From: Mortierella sp. BCC40632
Taxonomy: Eukaryota > Mortierellomycota > Mortierellomycetes > Mortierellales > Mortierellaceae
DNA length: 64,000 nucleotides
Direction of reading: 5' to 3'
NCBI GenBank assembly: GCA_011634665.1
Contig: WAEK01000002.1
Location: forward strand, 2,624,501-2,688,500
Shown: positions 1 through 13,154 of the stretch, piece after piece
How positions within the stretch are numbered: position 1 is the stretch's first letter
Layout: the number at the start of each line of letters is the position of its first letter
Notes under the pieces: model-generated
The model's database searches: none
Told to the model about the DNA's origin: nothing
The model's input: only the letters and a program-made list of their open reading frames with translations
Position numbers and translations under genes: made by a program

Positions 1-255
1 CAGCAAAGAGAGAATGAGCGAAATGATGCGAAATCAAGATTCGGACAGAATGACTAATGCGCCGCTTCTGAGAGTGAAGATGAAAGTGATAGAGAGAGAG
101 TGAAAGAGAAAGAGAGAGAGAGAGAGAGGAGAGAGAGAGATATTGCCGCCGTCACCGACTCACCGACCGACCTGTGCGCAGTGGCGTCGTCTCGCGCCTC
201 GTGTCCTCGTCCCTTCTCCTCTCTCCACCTCCCTGACCCTTCTCTTTCTCTAGGC

Positions 256-291
<36 letters not shown>

Positions 292-458
292 CCAAAGAGA
301 GAGACATGCGCGACGTAATGTTCAGCCCAAGAATTGCATATCATACCTTACACCAGGAAGCCAGGTTCGCGCGACTGTCAATGCATGACTTTCCGTGAGG
401 GACACCGTTTGTCGAGAGGATTTTTTGTATTGCCCTAACCCTTCGTCTTCCCCGGTAA

Positions 459-515
<57 letters not shown>

Positions 516-1594
516 TTGTTCGCTCGCACATTCTCTTGACCTGTCCCTGTCCCTGACATGAAAACCTGAGAATGTCAAACCAGCGTCTCCTTGATCAATT
601 GATTGGTTGCCGGACCCAAAATCTGGCGCCTCAGCTGAACCCTTCCCCAGATCCGATTGACACGACGACATTCAAAATACAATATGCACACTATCTGATA
701 GAGTCCCCCTTCCAGATTACCTGCACTTCAAAGAACGGGGCTTCTTGGGGCTCCCCGAGGAGTCTCTCGAATGTCCTGCTGGACTCTTAACTGCCTGATC
801 CTTTCTTCCATTCCCCGGGCCGTCCATTTCCGCCTAAACCGTACACAAATTTCTCTCATTTCTGTAAAAGTCAATGTAGAGCATAATTTATACGTAGGCT
901 CGCAAAACGGTTGCGAGACTTGAGAGGCGAGAGAGGCGAGGGAGCATTGAGCCAGAAGTGGTGGCTGGGGAGAAGGAGACCAGAGTAAACTGGACTGGTG
1001 GAGTAGATGCTGGGGTATAAATCTGTGAATGTGTGTGTGTGTGTGTGTGTGTTGGATGCGGGGCTTCAAGAGCCATGTCGACGATCCACCAGTACGCTCA
1101 GGCACTGGGTCTCTCTCTGCCCCTGCGCCCTGCGCATCCGCATCAGTTTTCGGTCTTGTCGGGGCTGTCGTCGGAGTCAAAAGTCAAAACGAGAATGGAC
1201 ACGACACAGAGCAGGACAGGGGCCAGTTGTCCGGAGGAAGGTGGGGGAGAGGGGGGGAACGAGGTCCCTGAACACAGTGTGCCCTAATGTGTGGGTGTCC
1301 TGTCGAATTGGATTTGTAGTATTGCCTGCCCCTGCACTTTGTGTTCCTCTCTGTGGCGACTGCAATGCGGACTAAATCTTGAGTCCGTGGATCTCACTTG
1401 AATTTTTTTTTTCCGCCCATCTCTCTCTTTACCCCACGCTCGATCTCTCTCTTGGTAGCGCGTTCTCTGTAAACTGAAGGGGTACAAGAAGCAAAGCCAT
1501 CTGTTCCAGTAAGAAGGGTGCAGGCACATGCGTACGCGGAAAAGAGGGCGAAACCCATGTGCAAAAGATGGGAGGGAAGTTGAATCTTGAAAGT

Positions 1595-1629
<35 letters not shown>

Positions 1630-1861
1630 GGAGAGGGAGAGGGGAAGAGAGGGCGAGAGAAAGAGGAATGAATAAGAAAGTTATGTTTGCTTGTGCACCG
1701 CTGCAGTGTTTTGGCGGTTTCGGGCTTGCAGCTCTTTCATTGTCTGGGCATCGGTTCTATTTGTGTTGGTTGACCCTCTTCAGAGTCATTCTTTTGATCC
1801 TAGACCAGCGGAGCACCATCAAAAGACAGAAAGACCGAACGAGCTGGGCGAGAAAAAAGAC

Positions 1862-1924
<63 letters not shown>

Positions 1925-2431
1925 AAAAAAGGCGATCTGGTCGGGCGAGCTTGTCGATGGAATGAGCGAGACGGCGTGTCTGAGTGGTCGAAAAGGGGAG
2001 AAGAGAGGAAATCGCGTCGCCAGCCGTCGTTCGTTGGGTGACAAGACGAGAGAGAAAGAGAGAAGCGGTGACGATGTACAGTGACTGGCTCTTGTTGAGG
2101 CCTGGCCCACCAAATGTTCTTTACCTCTTCTGCTTTTCTTTCTCTCTTTCTTCTTCTCTCTCCATCCTCCACTCCTCATCCTCCTGTTCGCATTCTTCTT
2201 CTTGTTCTTCTCTTTTCTCTCTTTCTCTCTCTCTTCTTCCTTCCTTCCTCCCCACAAACACTCTCCTCTCCCTGCATCTCCTCCGTCCTTGCCTGATTTT
2301 CCCCTCCTCCTCTCGATTTCTTCGAGCCAGAAACTTCATTTTCCATCAAATAAGCTTTTTTTCTTCCTCTCTTTTTCGTCCTTACCCCGCTTCGTTCGCG
2401 TTCCTCGCATCCCCAACGTCAAGAAGAAATA
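1..2431. other. Upstream region of pyruvate carboxylase, no convincing gene
   Basis: No reading frame here resembles a known protein; the open frames are mostly translations of simple repeats. The stretch holds (GA)n at about 112-140, a T32 run at 260-291, (TC)n at 462-512, (TG)n at about 1029-1051, GA-rich DNA at 1594-1670 and (GA)n at 1869-1920. From about 2110 to 2400 the sense strand is strongly CT-rich, as is usual for the 5' leader of several genes in this window, so this part is probably the promoter and 5' UTR of the following gene. Confidence 0.6.
462..512. repeat. (TC)n microsatellite
   Basis: About 25 uninterrupted CT dinucleotides, visible directly. Another (GA)n tract of similar length lies at 1869-1920. 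Confidence 0.95.
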
Positions 2432-5400
2432 ATGGTCCACCACGAGGAGCACACCGTCGATACCATCCGCAGGCATCATCATCCCGATGAGGTCCTCAAG
2501 AAGGTCCTCGTCGCCAACCGTGGCGAGATTGCTATCCGTGTTTTCCGTTCCGCTCACGAACTGTCCATGAAGACGGTAGCACTCTTCTCGTACGAGGATC
2601 GCCTCAGTATGCATCGCTACAAGGTAACGTCCCAAAAAAAAAAAAAAAAAAAAAAGCTTAAAAAAAGAGTCAAGCTCGAACAAACAGGGGGGTCTCTCTC
2701 GTGGATTTAAGAATATTGAGCAGTGCACAAGAGACGAGAAGAAAAAAAAAAGACAGAAAAAGAGAGACCCCATCTTTTGTCCAATGCTCATGGCATGTTC
2801 GAGATCGTGGGTGACAATATCGAGCCATGCGGAGTATTATTCAAACAACCGTGGGACAATAACCAGGAAAAGAGTGAGCGAGATGTTGGGATGGAAAAGT
2901 GGGTCCATGGACAGGATTCGCGTGGGATGGAGGGGATGGGTGGAGTAAAAGGAATAGGTGGAGCAAAGGAAATGGGTGGAGACTTGTTCGGAAGCCGGAA
3001 CGAGGTGGGTGAGCGTTGGTAATTGTTGGGCCCCGATGTACTTTTTTTTTCTTTTTTTTTCCTCTTTGCACTCTTTGGTCACTATGTCTTTCTGAGGGTT
3101 TCCCCCTTCACTTCACTTCTCTTTTTTTTTTTTTTTTTTTTTGGGTATGAGTCAAAAAAAAAAAAAAAAAAAAAAAACAACGAGCGATCGCGCAAAGGGA
3201 GCCTCTGCTCTTGCTTGGATGGACGAGTCAGCGCTTTTTGCCTGTTCTCTTCCCACGGCATCCAGCCCACTCCGAGCAAGGGAGTTCCAATTACATTTGA
3301 CACCTGTTGTTGTTCATCCTCGCGCAACATACTCCTCAACACACACACACACACATACACACAGGCACGCAGGCACACACACAACACGCACGCACGCACA
3401 CCAAATGTAGAGGGAAATGCGGGGTTAGAGTTTCTATTTTATGCAGAGACCATGTTCCTGTCTATTTCATGAGCGGAAAAAAGAGAGGGTAAAAAAAAAA
3501 AGTGAGCAGCAAAAAGGACGACGGGGTCTTCGATGAGTGCGAGATGAAGTGTTGGGTCATACTTAGTCGTCGTGTTGTGACTGGCTAGAAAAGAGAGAGA
3601 AAGAGATGAGGGCTTGGACAGACAAATGTGTCTATGAGCCAGAGGTTTGGTCCGACCCGAGGCACACAGGTCCAGGTCCTCGGGGGCATGGGTCATTAGT
3701 TGATCAACACCCTTCAGCAATCTCTCCTTACTTCATCCTTCTTGCTTGATGGTGATATGATGACGAGATATTCTGGGAGTGTAACCAAGGATTGGTGTGG
3801 GAGATTCCAAAAGTATGATAACGGCGATATGAGATATGGCGTCCTGGCTATCTCTCCTCTCTCGACGACAAGTTGGTCCTGGCGTCAGGTGCATCAAATC
3901 CTAAATCATGATAACGCTGGCTTGCGATCAAGGCAATCAGGCTCATCTACCTGTTGTCCCTTCTCGCAGCTGCAAGGAGTTGTTCCTTGATGCCCTCAAG
4001 GTCGTACACCAGAGTGCGGACCTTCCTTCTACCGTGCATGACCTCAGAGATGGTCACGTCGTTCTGCCTTCGGCCCTAATTCCATTTGGAGGTCATGCCC
4101 TTCGGATCCAGCACAAAGGGAGGGGTCTCTTTCATACACAGGTCCGAGCAAAGGCGCTAATCCAAATTCTGCATCCCCATTTATCCATAGGCCGACGAAG
4201 CATACCAGATCGGAGACCCCTCAAAGTTCACACCTGTTGGTGCATACCTTGCCCAGGATGAGATCATCAAGGTCGCAAAGCACCACGAGGTCTCAATGAT
4301 CCATCCTGGTTATGGTTTTCTCAGTGAGAACGCAGCGTTCGCTCAAAAGTGTGCTGACAACGGCATCGTGTTCGTTGGCCCCGATCCACATGTGATCGAG
4401 GCCCTCGGCGACAAGACCAAAGCAAGAGACATCGGTATGCTCGGCTTTCTAGGATTGTTTAAACGGAGATTTGGTTTATCGGACCGAGCAATGATCTTGT
4501 CTTAACCTTTTTGTTGTTTTGTTCTGTTTGTAATATCAAAGCTATTGCTGCGGGCGTTCCTGTCGTCCCAGGCACACCTGGACCTATCAAGTCCATCCAA
4601 GAAGCCGAGACTTTTGTCAAGAGTATGCCCGCGTGCAGTGTCACACAAGTTCTTTGTCCTCCACTGGATGGGAAAACAATTTGTCGCAAAGATACTAACA
4701 TGTTTCTCCATCTCTCCTGACATGGGTTGCTCATTCTAGAATATGGATTCCCCATCATTATCAAAGCTGCAATGGGTGGTGGTGGCCGTGGTATGCGTGT
4801 TGTCCGCAACGCCGCAGATTTCGCCGAAGGATTTGAGCGTGCAACCTCTGAGGCCAAGCAAGCCTTTGGTGACGGCACCGTCTTCATTGAGCGCTTCTTG
4901 GACAAGCCCCGCCACATCGAGGTCCAAATCTTGGCCGATAGCGAGGGAAATGTCATTCATTTGTTTGAACGTGATTGCTCTGTCCAGCGTCGCCATCAAA
5001 AGGTGGTTGAGATTGCCCCTGCAAAGTCTTTGACTCCCTCTGTCCGCGATGCTATTCTGAATGATGCCATCAAGCTGGCCAAGCATGTTGGCTACAAGAA
5101 CGCCGGAACAGCTGAGTTCTTGGTTGACCAGCAGGATCGCCATTACTTTATCGAGATTAACCCTCGTATCCAGGTCGAGCACACTATCACTGGTAAGGCT
5201 GTTTTTTTTTTTTTTTTTTTTTTCCTTTTCCTTTTTTCATGTTGCATAGCATTGTCCCTCTATCAGCACTATCTAATGACGTATCCCTTGTTCACGTCGA
5301 TTGTTTCTGTAGAGGAAATCACTGGAATCGATATCGTGGCAGCGCAGATTCAAATTGCAGCCGGTATTACTCTTCCGGAGTTGGGATTGACCCAGGATAA

Positions 5401-8041
5401 GATCCAAATCCGCGGATTTGCCATTCAGTGCCGCGTGACAACAGAGGACCCCGCCCAGAACTTCCAGCCAGACACTGGCAGGATCGAGGTCTACCGTTCA
5501 GCAGGTGGCAATGGAGTTCGTCTCGATGGTGGCCAAGGATTCGTTGGTGCTGTGATTACCCCTCACTACGACTCATTGTTGGTGAAGGTGACCTGTTCAG
5601 GTGCTACATATGAGTTGGCTCGTCGCAAGGTTGTGAGAGCTCTGGTCGAATTCCGTATCCGCGGTGTCAAGACCAACATTCCCTTTGTGCAGCGTCTGAT
5701 TACACACGAGACCTTTATCCAGGGCAAGTGCTGGACCACGTTTATCGACGACACGCCATCTCTCTTCAACCTTGTTAAGCAGCTCAACCGTGCTCAGAAG
5801 CTCCTTGCTTACCTCGGTGATGTCGCTGTCAATGGACCCACTATTGCTGGTCAGATTGTAAGTGGAGGAAGGTTTTGTTTTGCCATGATTTTTTGTGAAC
5901 GAGGGCGTGACTATCGTTCATCACTTGTGCTTTATCAGGGTATCAGGGAAAGGAAGCTTATCACTGATATCGTTTCTTATCTTGTCCTTTTATTTTTTAT
6001 ATTTTTTTTCTTCTTCTTCTAGGGGGAGCCTTCTTTGAAGCAAGAGCTTTTGATCCCAGAGCTGTCCGATAGAAAGGACTCCACCCAGGTTGTGGACGTT
6101 GAAGACCCTCCCACCGCAGGATGGCGCAAAATCTTCGTGGAGAAGGGCCCCGAGGCCTTTGCAAAGGCTGTCCGTGCCTATCCTGGTGTTTTGATCATGG
6201 ACACAACCTGGAGAGATGCTCACCAGAGTTTGTTGGCCACGCGTGTGCGTACCATCGATCTCCTCAACATTGCTCCCACGACTGCACATGCTCTCTCGAA
6301 CGCATACTCTCTGGAAATGTGGGGCGGAGCCACGTTCGACGTCGCAATGCGCTTCTTGTACGAAGATCCATGGGATCGCCTGATCCAGCTCCGCAAGCTG
6401 GTTCCCAACATTCCATTCCAGATGCTTTTCCGTGGAGCCAACGCTGTCGGCTATACCAGCTACCCCGATAATGTCATTTATGACTTTTGCGACAAGGCTG
6501 TCAAGAGTGGCATGGATATCTTCCGTATCTTTGACAGCTTGAACTATATCGAGAACATGCGTCTCGGTATCCGCGCTGTCAAGGCTGCAGGAGGTATCGT
6601 CGAAGCTGCTGTCTGCTACACTGGTGATGTCTCTGACCCTAAGCGCAAGAAGCACAACTTGGAATACTACCTTAACTTTGTTCAAGAGCTTGTCAACGAG
6701 GGTATCCACGTCCTGGCGATCAAGGATATGGCTGGTCTCTTGAAGCCTGCTGCTGCTACCCTTCTTGTCGGCGCCATCCGCAAAAAGTTCCCCGCCCTTC
6801 CTATCCACATGCACACGCACGATACTGCCGGAACGGGTGTTGCCTCGATGTTGGCTGCTGCTGCTGCTGGTGCTGATGTGGTGGATCTTGCGATCGACGT
6901 CATGTCCGGTATCACATCGCAGCCTTCCATGGGTGCTGTCGTCTCTGCTCTCGAGCATACCGAGCTCGGTACTGGAATCCGTCAGGAGGATGTCATTGCT
7001 TTGAACAGCTACTGGGAGCAGGCTCGCCTGCTGTACTCTGGATTTGAGGCCAATGTCCGTGCCGCCGATTCGGGTGTGTACCAGCACGAGATGCCCGGAG
7101 GTCAGTACACGAACTTGATGTTCCAGGCCCAGCAGCTCGGTTTGGGTACTCAGTGGAACGAGATCAAGTTGGCCTATATCGATGCCAACTTGCTGTGCGG
7201 CGACATTGTCAAGGTGACGCCTTCGTCCAAGGTGGTTGGAGACTTGGCTCAGTTTATGGTTTCGAGCAAGCTCACCCGCCAGGAGGTGATCGAGAAGGCT
7301 GCTACATTGAACTTCCCAACCAGTGTAGTCGAGTTTTTCCAAGGTTATCTTGGTCAGCCTCATGGAGGTTTCCCTGAGCCCCTGCGAACTCACATCATCC
7401 GCAACTTGCAGCGAATTGAAGGTCGTCCAGGCGCGGATATGGGCAAGTTTGACTTGGAGGGCTTGAAAACCGAGTTGGTTAAGAAGTATGGCAAACAGAT
7501 CCGCGATGTCGATGTATCGTCCGCTGCTATCTATCCCAAGGTCTTTGATGAGTACCGTCAGAAGGTGGAGCTCTATGGCGATTTGTCAGTGTTGCCCACG
7601 CGGTACTTCTTGAGCCATCTTGATGTTGGTGAGGAAGTGAATGTCCAGATCGAGAAGGGCAAGACGTTGATCATCAAGCTCTTGGCCGTTGGACCCATCA
7701 ACCCCGTGTCTGGCAAGCGCGATGTCTTCTTTGAGTTGAACGGTGAGGGACGTAGCGTGAGTGTTCAGGACAAGAATGCTGCTGTGGAGCACACAACTAG
7801 ACCAAAGGCGGATGTGAACAAGCCAGGCGAGATTGGAGCCCCCATGTCAGGAGTTGTTGTCGAGATCCGCGTGAAGCAGGGCACGATTGTGAAGGAGGGA
7901 GACCCAATCTGTGTCTTGTCGGCGATGAAGATGGAGACGGTTGTGTCCTCACCCGTGTCGGGCAAGGTTGATTTCGTTGCTATCCACGAGAGCGACTCGT
8001 TGTCGAGCGGAGACCTTGTTGCACGCATTATCCACGAGTAG
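2432..8041 (+). CDS. PYC: Pyruvate carboxylase (biotin-dependent), six exons
   Basis: Carboxylates pyruvate to oxaloacetate using ATP, bicarbonate and biotin, the main anaplerotic step; no mitochondrial presequence is seen, so it is probably cytosolic as in other fungi. Exons: 2432-2623, 4191-4434, 4542-4622, 4740-5192, 5313-5857 and 6023-8041, all joins in frame, giving 1177 aa, the usual fungal length (about 1180). The biotin carboxylase domain is N-terminal ([15 protein letters not shown], the ATP-grasp loop [24 protein letters not shown]). The carboxyltransferase domain has [10 protein letters not shown] near residue 564 and the metal-binding HMHTHD at 767-772. The C-terminal biotinyl domain has AMKME with the biotinylated lysine at about 1141. 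Intron 1 is 1567 bp, roughly ten times the others. The start is the first ATG in frame before VLVANRGE. A downstream T run occupies 8177-8213. Confidence 0.97.
3122..3177. repeat. T21 / A24 inverted homopolymer pair in PYC intron 1
   Basis: A run of 21 T, an 11-base spacer and a run of 24 A. The transcript could fold into a long U:A hairpin. The same intron also has an A-run at about 2634-2655 just after the 5' splice site and a (CA)n tract at about 3340-3400. Confidence 0.9.
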
Positions 8042-8174
8042 GAAAGAGGAGCCATTGTGTTGCATTGACTTGGGCGCTGTAAAGGAAACTAGCCAAGAAC
8101 AGAAAAAAGATATAAGCATCATTTGTTGTAATCAATACATTTTATTTTCATGAACACTTGGTGATCAGTGAGGT

Positions 8175-8216
<42 letters not shown>

Positions 8217-8315
8217 GTAGGGGTTGTTGCTTTTAGCAGTTGACTTTTGCCACCAAAGCTTCGTTCTCTTTCTTTCTCTCTTTCTCCCACTCGCTTTCTA
8301 TCTCTCTCGAGTAGC

Positions 8316-9694
8316 ATGAATCGCAACAGCGAAAGCTTTATTAGCGATGTTGAAGATCGGTGCCGGCAAATGGCAGTTGCATACCGCGGACTCTATCACC
8401 GTCACCAGGGACTTCAGAAGACATGCTCTGTCTTGGAGACTCTGGTCAAGAAACGCGACCAAGAAATCTTGGAGTTGCAGAGCAAAATTGCTTTAGTACA
8501 GGTAGGAGGAGGAAAAAAGGATTGTCTTTTTATTTATCATCCTCCTCTATCCTTCACATTGGCTGTGTCTGCTGATAGATCCTAGTTTCTGTTAGGAACA
8601 AAATTATGCGTGGAGATCCTCAATGACGACTATTCAACAAATCGTCACCAGAGGTCTAGACCAAGGCCAAAATGGTAGTGATTTAACAACAGAGCTCTTG
8701 CTTAACCAAGTTTTTCCGGAAAATCATGTCGCGGTGTTTTCGTCGCCTGGTCGAAGAGTCACCTTTGACGACCATGTTGAGGTCAGGGTCATGGAAGCAG
8801 AGGATGGTAGTTCGTTGGAGCAGGTAAATGATCGCCATCAGAACTGTCTTTTTCCTACAAGACTATCCATTATTGTTGCAGGGTGTGGGCCGATCAAGGT
8901 CTCTCAACGATCCTGTCAATGGAAAATAGGTAGATGAGATTGACAGCTGGTTGAGCGTAGAGGAAGCGACTCAAGAGAATCTGCAATCTAGTCCTCTGAT
9001 TGCGATTTGGTCACCACGACAAGACTCGCCACTCAGAAGAGTTCAGCGACTAGAGTCACCTAGGAGAGCGCCAGGACCAGAGTCGCCAGTCAGGAGAGCG
9101 CAACGTAAGGATCGAGGGAGCCCCCTCCTTGCCGCAGGAGTCTCTTCTTCACCGTTACTCTTACTGTCCCCGAGACGACTTTCGCCCAGGGTCACGCGGA
9201 AAAGGAACGTCCCCATTTTTCAGAGACTGAAGCGACAACCCCGCCGATCTGGTCGATTTTCACAGACCTCCTCACCGCCAATCTCTTCACCTTCTCCTTT
9301 GACTTCAGCCAGAAAGAAGATACGAACTAGAGCCGAGAAAGAAGAAAGACCAACGGTGTTAAGTCCAGATATGGGAGCAACGAGTCCGTATAGGCGAGTC
9401 AATTTCCCACCAAAAGCTTTCCATCAAGAAAAGTCGGCGGTGATCACAAAAGTAGAAGCAGCAGAGCAGACGACAAAGAGGGGAGCTCCACCAGAGCTGA
9501 GACAACAGGGTTACGATAAGAGACCACCCAGGTTCAAGGATATGGAGACAGGAAAGCTTCTTGAGAGAATGTCGCAAAAGCTTTTGGGTCAACCAATGCC
9601 TCCTGCACTACCCGTGTCCGTCGTGAGGAATGGGATGGCTTCAATTGCGAATAAGATTATCCTTGCACCCTCTGCGACGCCTTCTCCATTGTAA
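8316..9694 (+). CDS. Basic, Ser/Pro/Arg-rich protein with N-terminal coiled coil, unknown function
   Basis: Three exons (8316-8501, 8596-8823, 8930-9694) joined in phase 0 give a 392-aa protein. Residues about 25-75 look like a coiled coil (LETLVKKRDQEILELQSKI). The middle and C-terminal two thirds are highly basic and disordered, with repeated S-P-R/R-R-x-Q motifs between about residues 155 and 240 that resemble CDK-type phosphorylation sites. No catalytic motif or membrane segment is seen. A short N-terminal coiled coil plus basic tail recalls shugoshin-like or spindle proteins, but the diagnostic shugoshin N-terminal heptads are not recognisable, so no function is assigned. The ATG at 8316 was chosen because the frame upstream of it only offers a TTG. 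Confidence 0.75.
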
Positions 9695-10469
9695 TCATGT
9701 CATTGGAGAGGAGTAAGGGACAATAATAACACACACTCCCAATACAGAGCTGGCAGAAAATGGCTCGGTGAGGCTTCTGGGATCTATTGCTACCTTTATG
9801 AAAGGATGGGCTTTTTTTTTTTTTTTTTTTTTTTTTTCCCACAGGGGTTTAAAATCGGTACCCTAGATCTGGCGAGGATAGGAAAAAGAAAGGGAGAAAA
9901 GAGAATAGAGGTGGAGAGGCACCACCGTATCTTTGGGAACGTCTTGTCCGAGGACTGGTCCAGAACTGACGAGACAGGGAGGAGCCGTTTTTTTCTTCTC
10001 TCTTTCTCTCTCTTTACCCTGCAGGCCATTCGACGGGGTCTGTGTCAGGCCCCGCATGGTCTCAGACACACTCTTGTTAGGTCATACCTCTTCTCTCTCT
10101 CTCTCTCTCTCTCTCTTTTCTTCTTACTCTTCTATTTTCTCCCTTTTCTTTCTTTCTCTTCTTCCCTCCTACTCTTATCTCTTTTTCTTCATCCATTCCT
10201 TCGAAAACCTCTACTATACCCACATTCCTATCTCATCGCAACCAGTTTAACGGCGCTTGTTTCCTTTGTATCCATTGTTTCTCTCTTCCCTTCCTCTCTT
10301 CCCTCCCCCTCCTCTCCACCCAAACAACGGCAACAAAAAGTGCAAATTCAGATTCAAACCGTTTCCGTTTGTCTGAAAACTCCACTCCCTCTTCCCTCTC
10401 ACACAAAAAAGAAAGCAGAGACTCGAGAGAGATCAGCACGTAGCCACAGCACTTTGCTTTCCTTGTGAG
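9695..10469. other. Intergenic region and CT-rich leader of the permease gene
   Basis: No gene seen. A T27 run lies at about 9811-9837. From about 9990 to 10440 the + strand is strongly pyrimidine-rich with (TC)n at about 10092-10115, probably the promoter and 5' UTR of the permease. Confidence 0.6.
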
Positions 10470-11805
10470 ATGACCAAGGACCATATTACCACCGCGAACC
10501 GTCGCGGTAGCAGCGTGGAGGCGATCCAAATGGGTGCCTTTACACCAACCTATGTCCACGAAGCCCACAACTATGAAGTGGGCAGCAGTGAATTGAATGG
10601 TGTAGATATCAAGGATAAAAAGGACTTTATCGACGATGACGAGTATGAATACAATCGTCATCTTTCCTCTGGGAAATCTCTCCATGATGACTCGGATCTG
10701 AACAGTACTGGCGGTGCTGGCGGTGCTGGCGGTCATGGAGAGACCAAGGGTCTTCAGCGGAACCTCAAGGCTCGTCATCTCACTATGATCTCACTTGGTA
10801 AGAAAGAAAGATTTTTTTTTTTTTTTTTTTTTTTTTCCCATTGCAGAATTTGTCTGTGCGCTTCTGTACTACCCACTCCAGCACCCCTGAATTAACTCTT
10901 TCTCTCTCTCTCTCCCTCTCTCGTGCATACACTTTTTTTTTTTTTTTTTTTTGATAATAAAAAAAAAAAGGTGGCACCATCGGCACGGGATTGTTTCTAG
11001 CGTCCGGATCATCGATTGCAACGGCAGGACCAGGGTTTTCTCAAGTTGCTTACACGTTGATCGGGACGATGGTGTTTTGTTTTATGAGTTCGTTGGGTGA
11101 GATGGCAACGTATCTTCCGATTACAGGATCCATTAATGCCTATGGAGGTCGATTTTTTGACCCTGCTTTGGGGTTCATGCTTGGTAAGACGATTTTTTAC
11201 CCAAGTGCTCGGCAAAGTATTTCTCCATGAGGCAACAGCCGCGGGGGTATCCAAAAGTGGGCTATTCTTCTCTCTCTCTCCCCCCTTTTACTGATATTAT
11301 CGGATCTTTCGTTTTGTCAGAATGAATCTGTGGTCGGGCTTGAAGAGAATTATGGGAGTTGAAACGAGAGGAAATGGAAAAAAAAAAGGGCAAGGGCAAG
11401 GGCAAGGGCAAGAAAGGGTCGAAGAGGGTATTGAATCGGCAGGTTTATTTCATTTTACGAAAACAACAGCTGGCAACAGGGTGACAACAACAGGTTCGGA
11501 GGACGAAAAAAAAAAAAATGGCCCAGAAGGGGGCGGGGATTGGAGATGTCGTCGTCCGACGTCCGTTCATTGCTGTTGCGTTGCTGTTACTGTTGTTGTT
11601 GCCGCTGTTGTCGTCCTCCCTTGAGTCCCCCCTCCCTTGAACGCTCCAATCTATGATAGGGCGAACGAAAGAAAAGAAAAAAGTGTGTGTTGTATCCGTG
11701 TGGTTTCCTGGAATCACAGGACCGAGACGGGTGGCCTTTCCAAAAGGCCGTGTTCCACAATTTTCTCCAAACACAACAACAGTCTGTCCCATTTCTAACT
11801 CCTTC

Positions 11806-11841
<36 letters not shown>

Positions 11842-13154
11842 CCCTGGGGTACCGTTTCTTCTTATGCATCATAGGTTGGGTCTACTGGTTCTCTTGGTCT
11901 GTTACTTTGGCCACCGAGTTGGTCGCTTCGTCCCTCATCATCTCGTACTGGATACCGCCCGAGCAGTGTCCTGGCTGGGTTTGGGCTCTCGTCTTTATTG
12001 TGGTCCTTACTGCACTTAACCTCACCTCAGTTCGGGCCTATGGTGAGGCCGAATACTGGTTATCGTTGATCAAGGTCCTGGCAGTGATTGTCTTTATCAT
12101 AGTCGGTATCCTCTATATCAGTGGAGCCATCGGAACACCCATTCCCGGAGCCCCAAAGCCAGGACCCGAAGTCTTTGGGATGGATCCCTTCCACGGTGGA
12201 TTCAAGGCCTTGTTTGACATTTTCCTCAATGCTGGTTTCTCATTCCAAGGTGCAGAGTTGGTTGGTATCGCTGCAGGAGAGACTAAGAACCCACGCAAGA
12301 ACGTTCCCAAGGCAATTCGACAAGTCTTTTGGCGTATCTTGATGTTTTATGTCTTGACCATCTTGATCATTGGCTTTGCAATCCCTTACAACGATCCGTC
12401 TCTGGCCAACGCGAAGGGTGACATCAAATCATCGCCTTTTACGCGTGTGTTTGTTCAAGCAGGCATCAGTGTTGGAGCGGATATCATGAACGGAGTCATC
12501 CTGGTTGCGGTTTTGTCCGCAGGCAACTCTGGACTCTATGCTTCCTCACGAGCACTTCACACATTGTCTCAGGAAGGAAACGCGCCTGCCTTCTTGGGAT
12601 ATGTGAATCGATATGGTGTCCCTGTCTACTGTGTCTTGGCCACTGCCCTGGTCGGCTGTTTGGCCTTTATCGTGTCCTTGCCCCAAGTCGGTCAGGGTGA
12701 GGCATACAATTGGTTGTTGGCCTTGGCCTCGACAACGGGATTTGTGGCCTGGTTGGGTATTGCATTCTGTCATCTGCGCTTCCGAATGGCGTACAAGGCA
12801 CAGGGGCGATCCCTGAAGGATCTCCCGTTCGTTTCTCGACTTTATCCTGTGGGACCTATCTATACGATCATTGTCTGTCTTGTGATCCTGCTAGGACAAG
12901 GCTATACGGCATTTACACCGTTCAGTGTCAAGAACTTTTTGTCGGCCTATGTGACGATCCCATTTATTTTTCTTCTTTACTTTGGCAACAAGTTTTATGC
13001 AAAAACCAAGATTTTGAGGTTGGTGGATGTGGATCTGGATACGGGAAGGAGTTATTTGGACACGAGTATGCCTGTGGAGGAGGAGAAGGAGAAAGAAGGG
13101 ATTGTAAGCAGAGTGCGGAATTGGTTCCGAAATGTATGGAACAAGATCTTTTAG
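10470..13154 (+). CDS. Amino-acid permease, fungal YAT/APC family
   Basis: Predicted plasma-membrane proton symporter of the fungal amino-acid permease (YAT) family. Exons 10470-10797, 10971-11183 and 11875-13154 join in phase 1 to give 606 aa, close to the 550-650 usual for the family. A hydrophilic, acidic N-terminal tail of about 108 residues precedes the first membrane helix, which carries the family signature GGTIGTGLF followed by AGPGF. About twelve membrane segments can be counted, and PPEQCPGWVW lies before the fourth. SAGNSGLYASSRALHTLSQEG is the conserved substrate-path region after the eighth. The tail has no obvious ER-retention signal. Substrate cannot be fixed from sequence; the closest feel is the lysine/arginine/general permease group. 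Intron 1 has T and A runs at both ends; intron 2 is 691 bp. Confidence 0.95.

Noticed and set aside
54..559. Overlapping Ser/Arg/Glu-rich frames on both strands
   Set aside because: They are translations of (GA)n/(CT)n tracts and a T32 run, with no protein-like composition outside the repeats.
1587..2490. Frames of 110-170 residues on both strands
   Set aside because: Again driven by GA/CT repeats; the right part is the pyrimidine-rich leader of pyruvate carboxylase.
5990..7393. A 467-codon minus-strand frame opposite pyruvate carboxylase
   Set aside because: Shadow of a highly biased coding exon; no family resemblance and it crosses an intron boundary.
8316..9694. Shugoshin as an identity for the basic coiled-coil protein
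   Set aside because: The overall layout is similar, but the conserved N-terminal coiled-coil pattern and the C-terminal basic signature were not recognisable; left as unknown.
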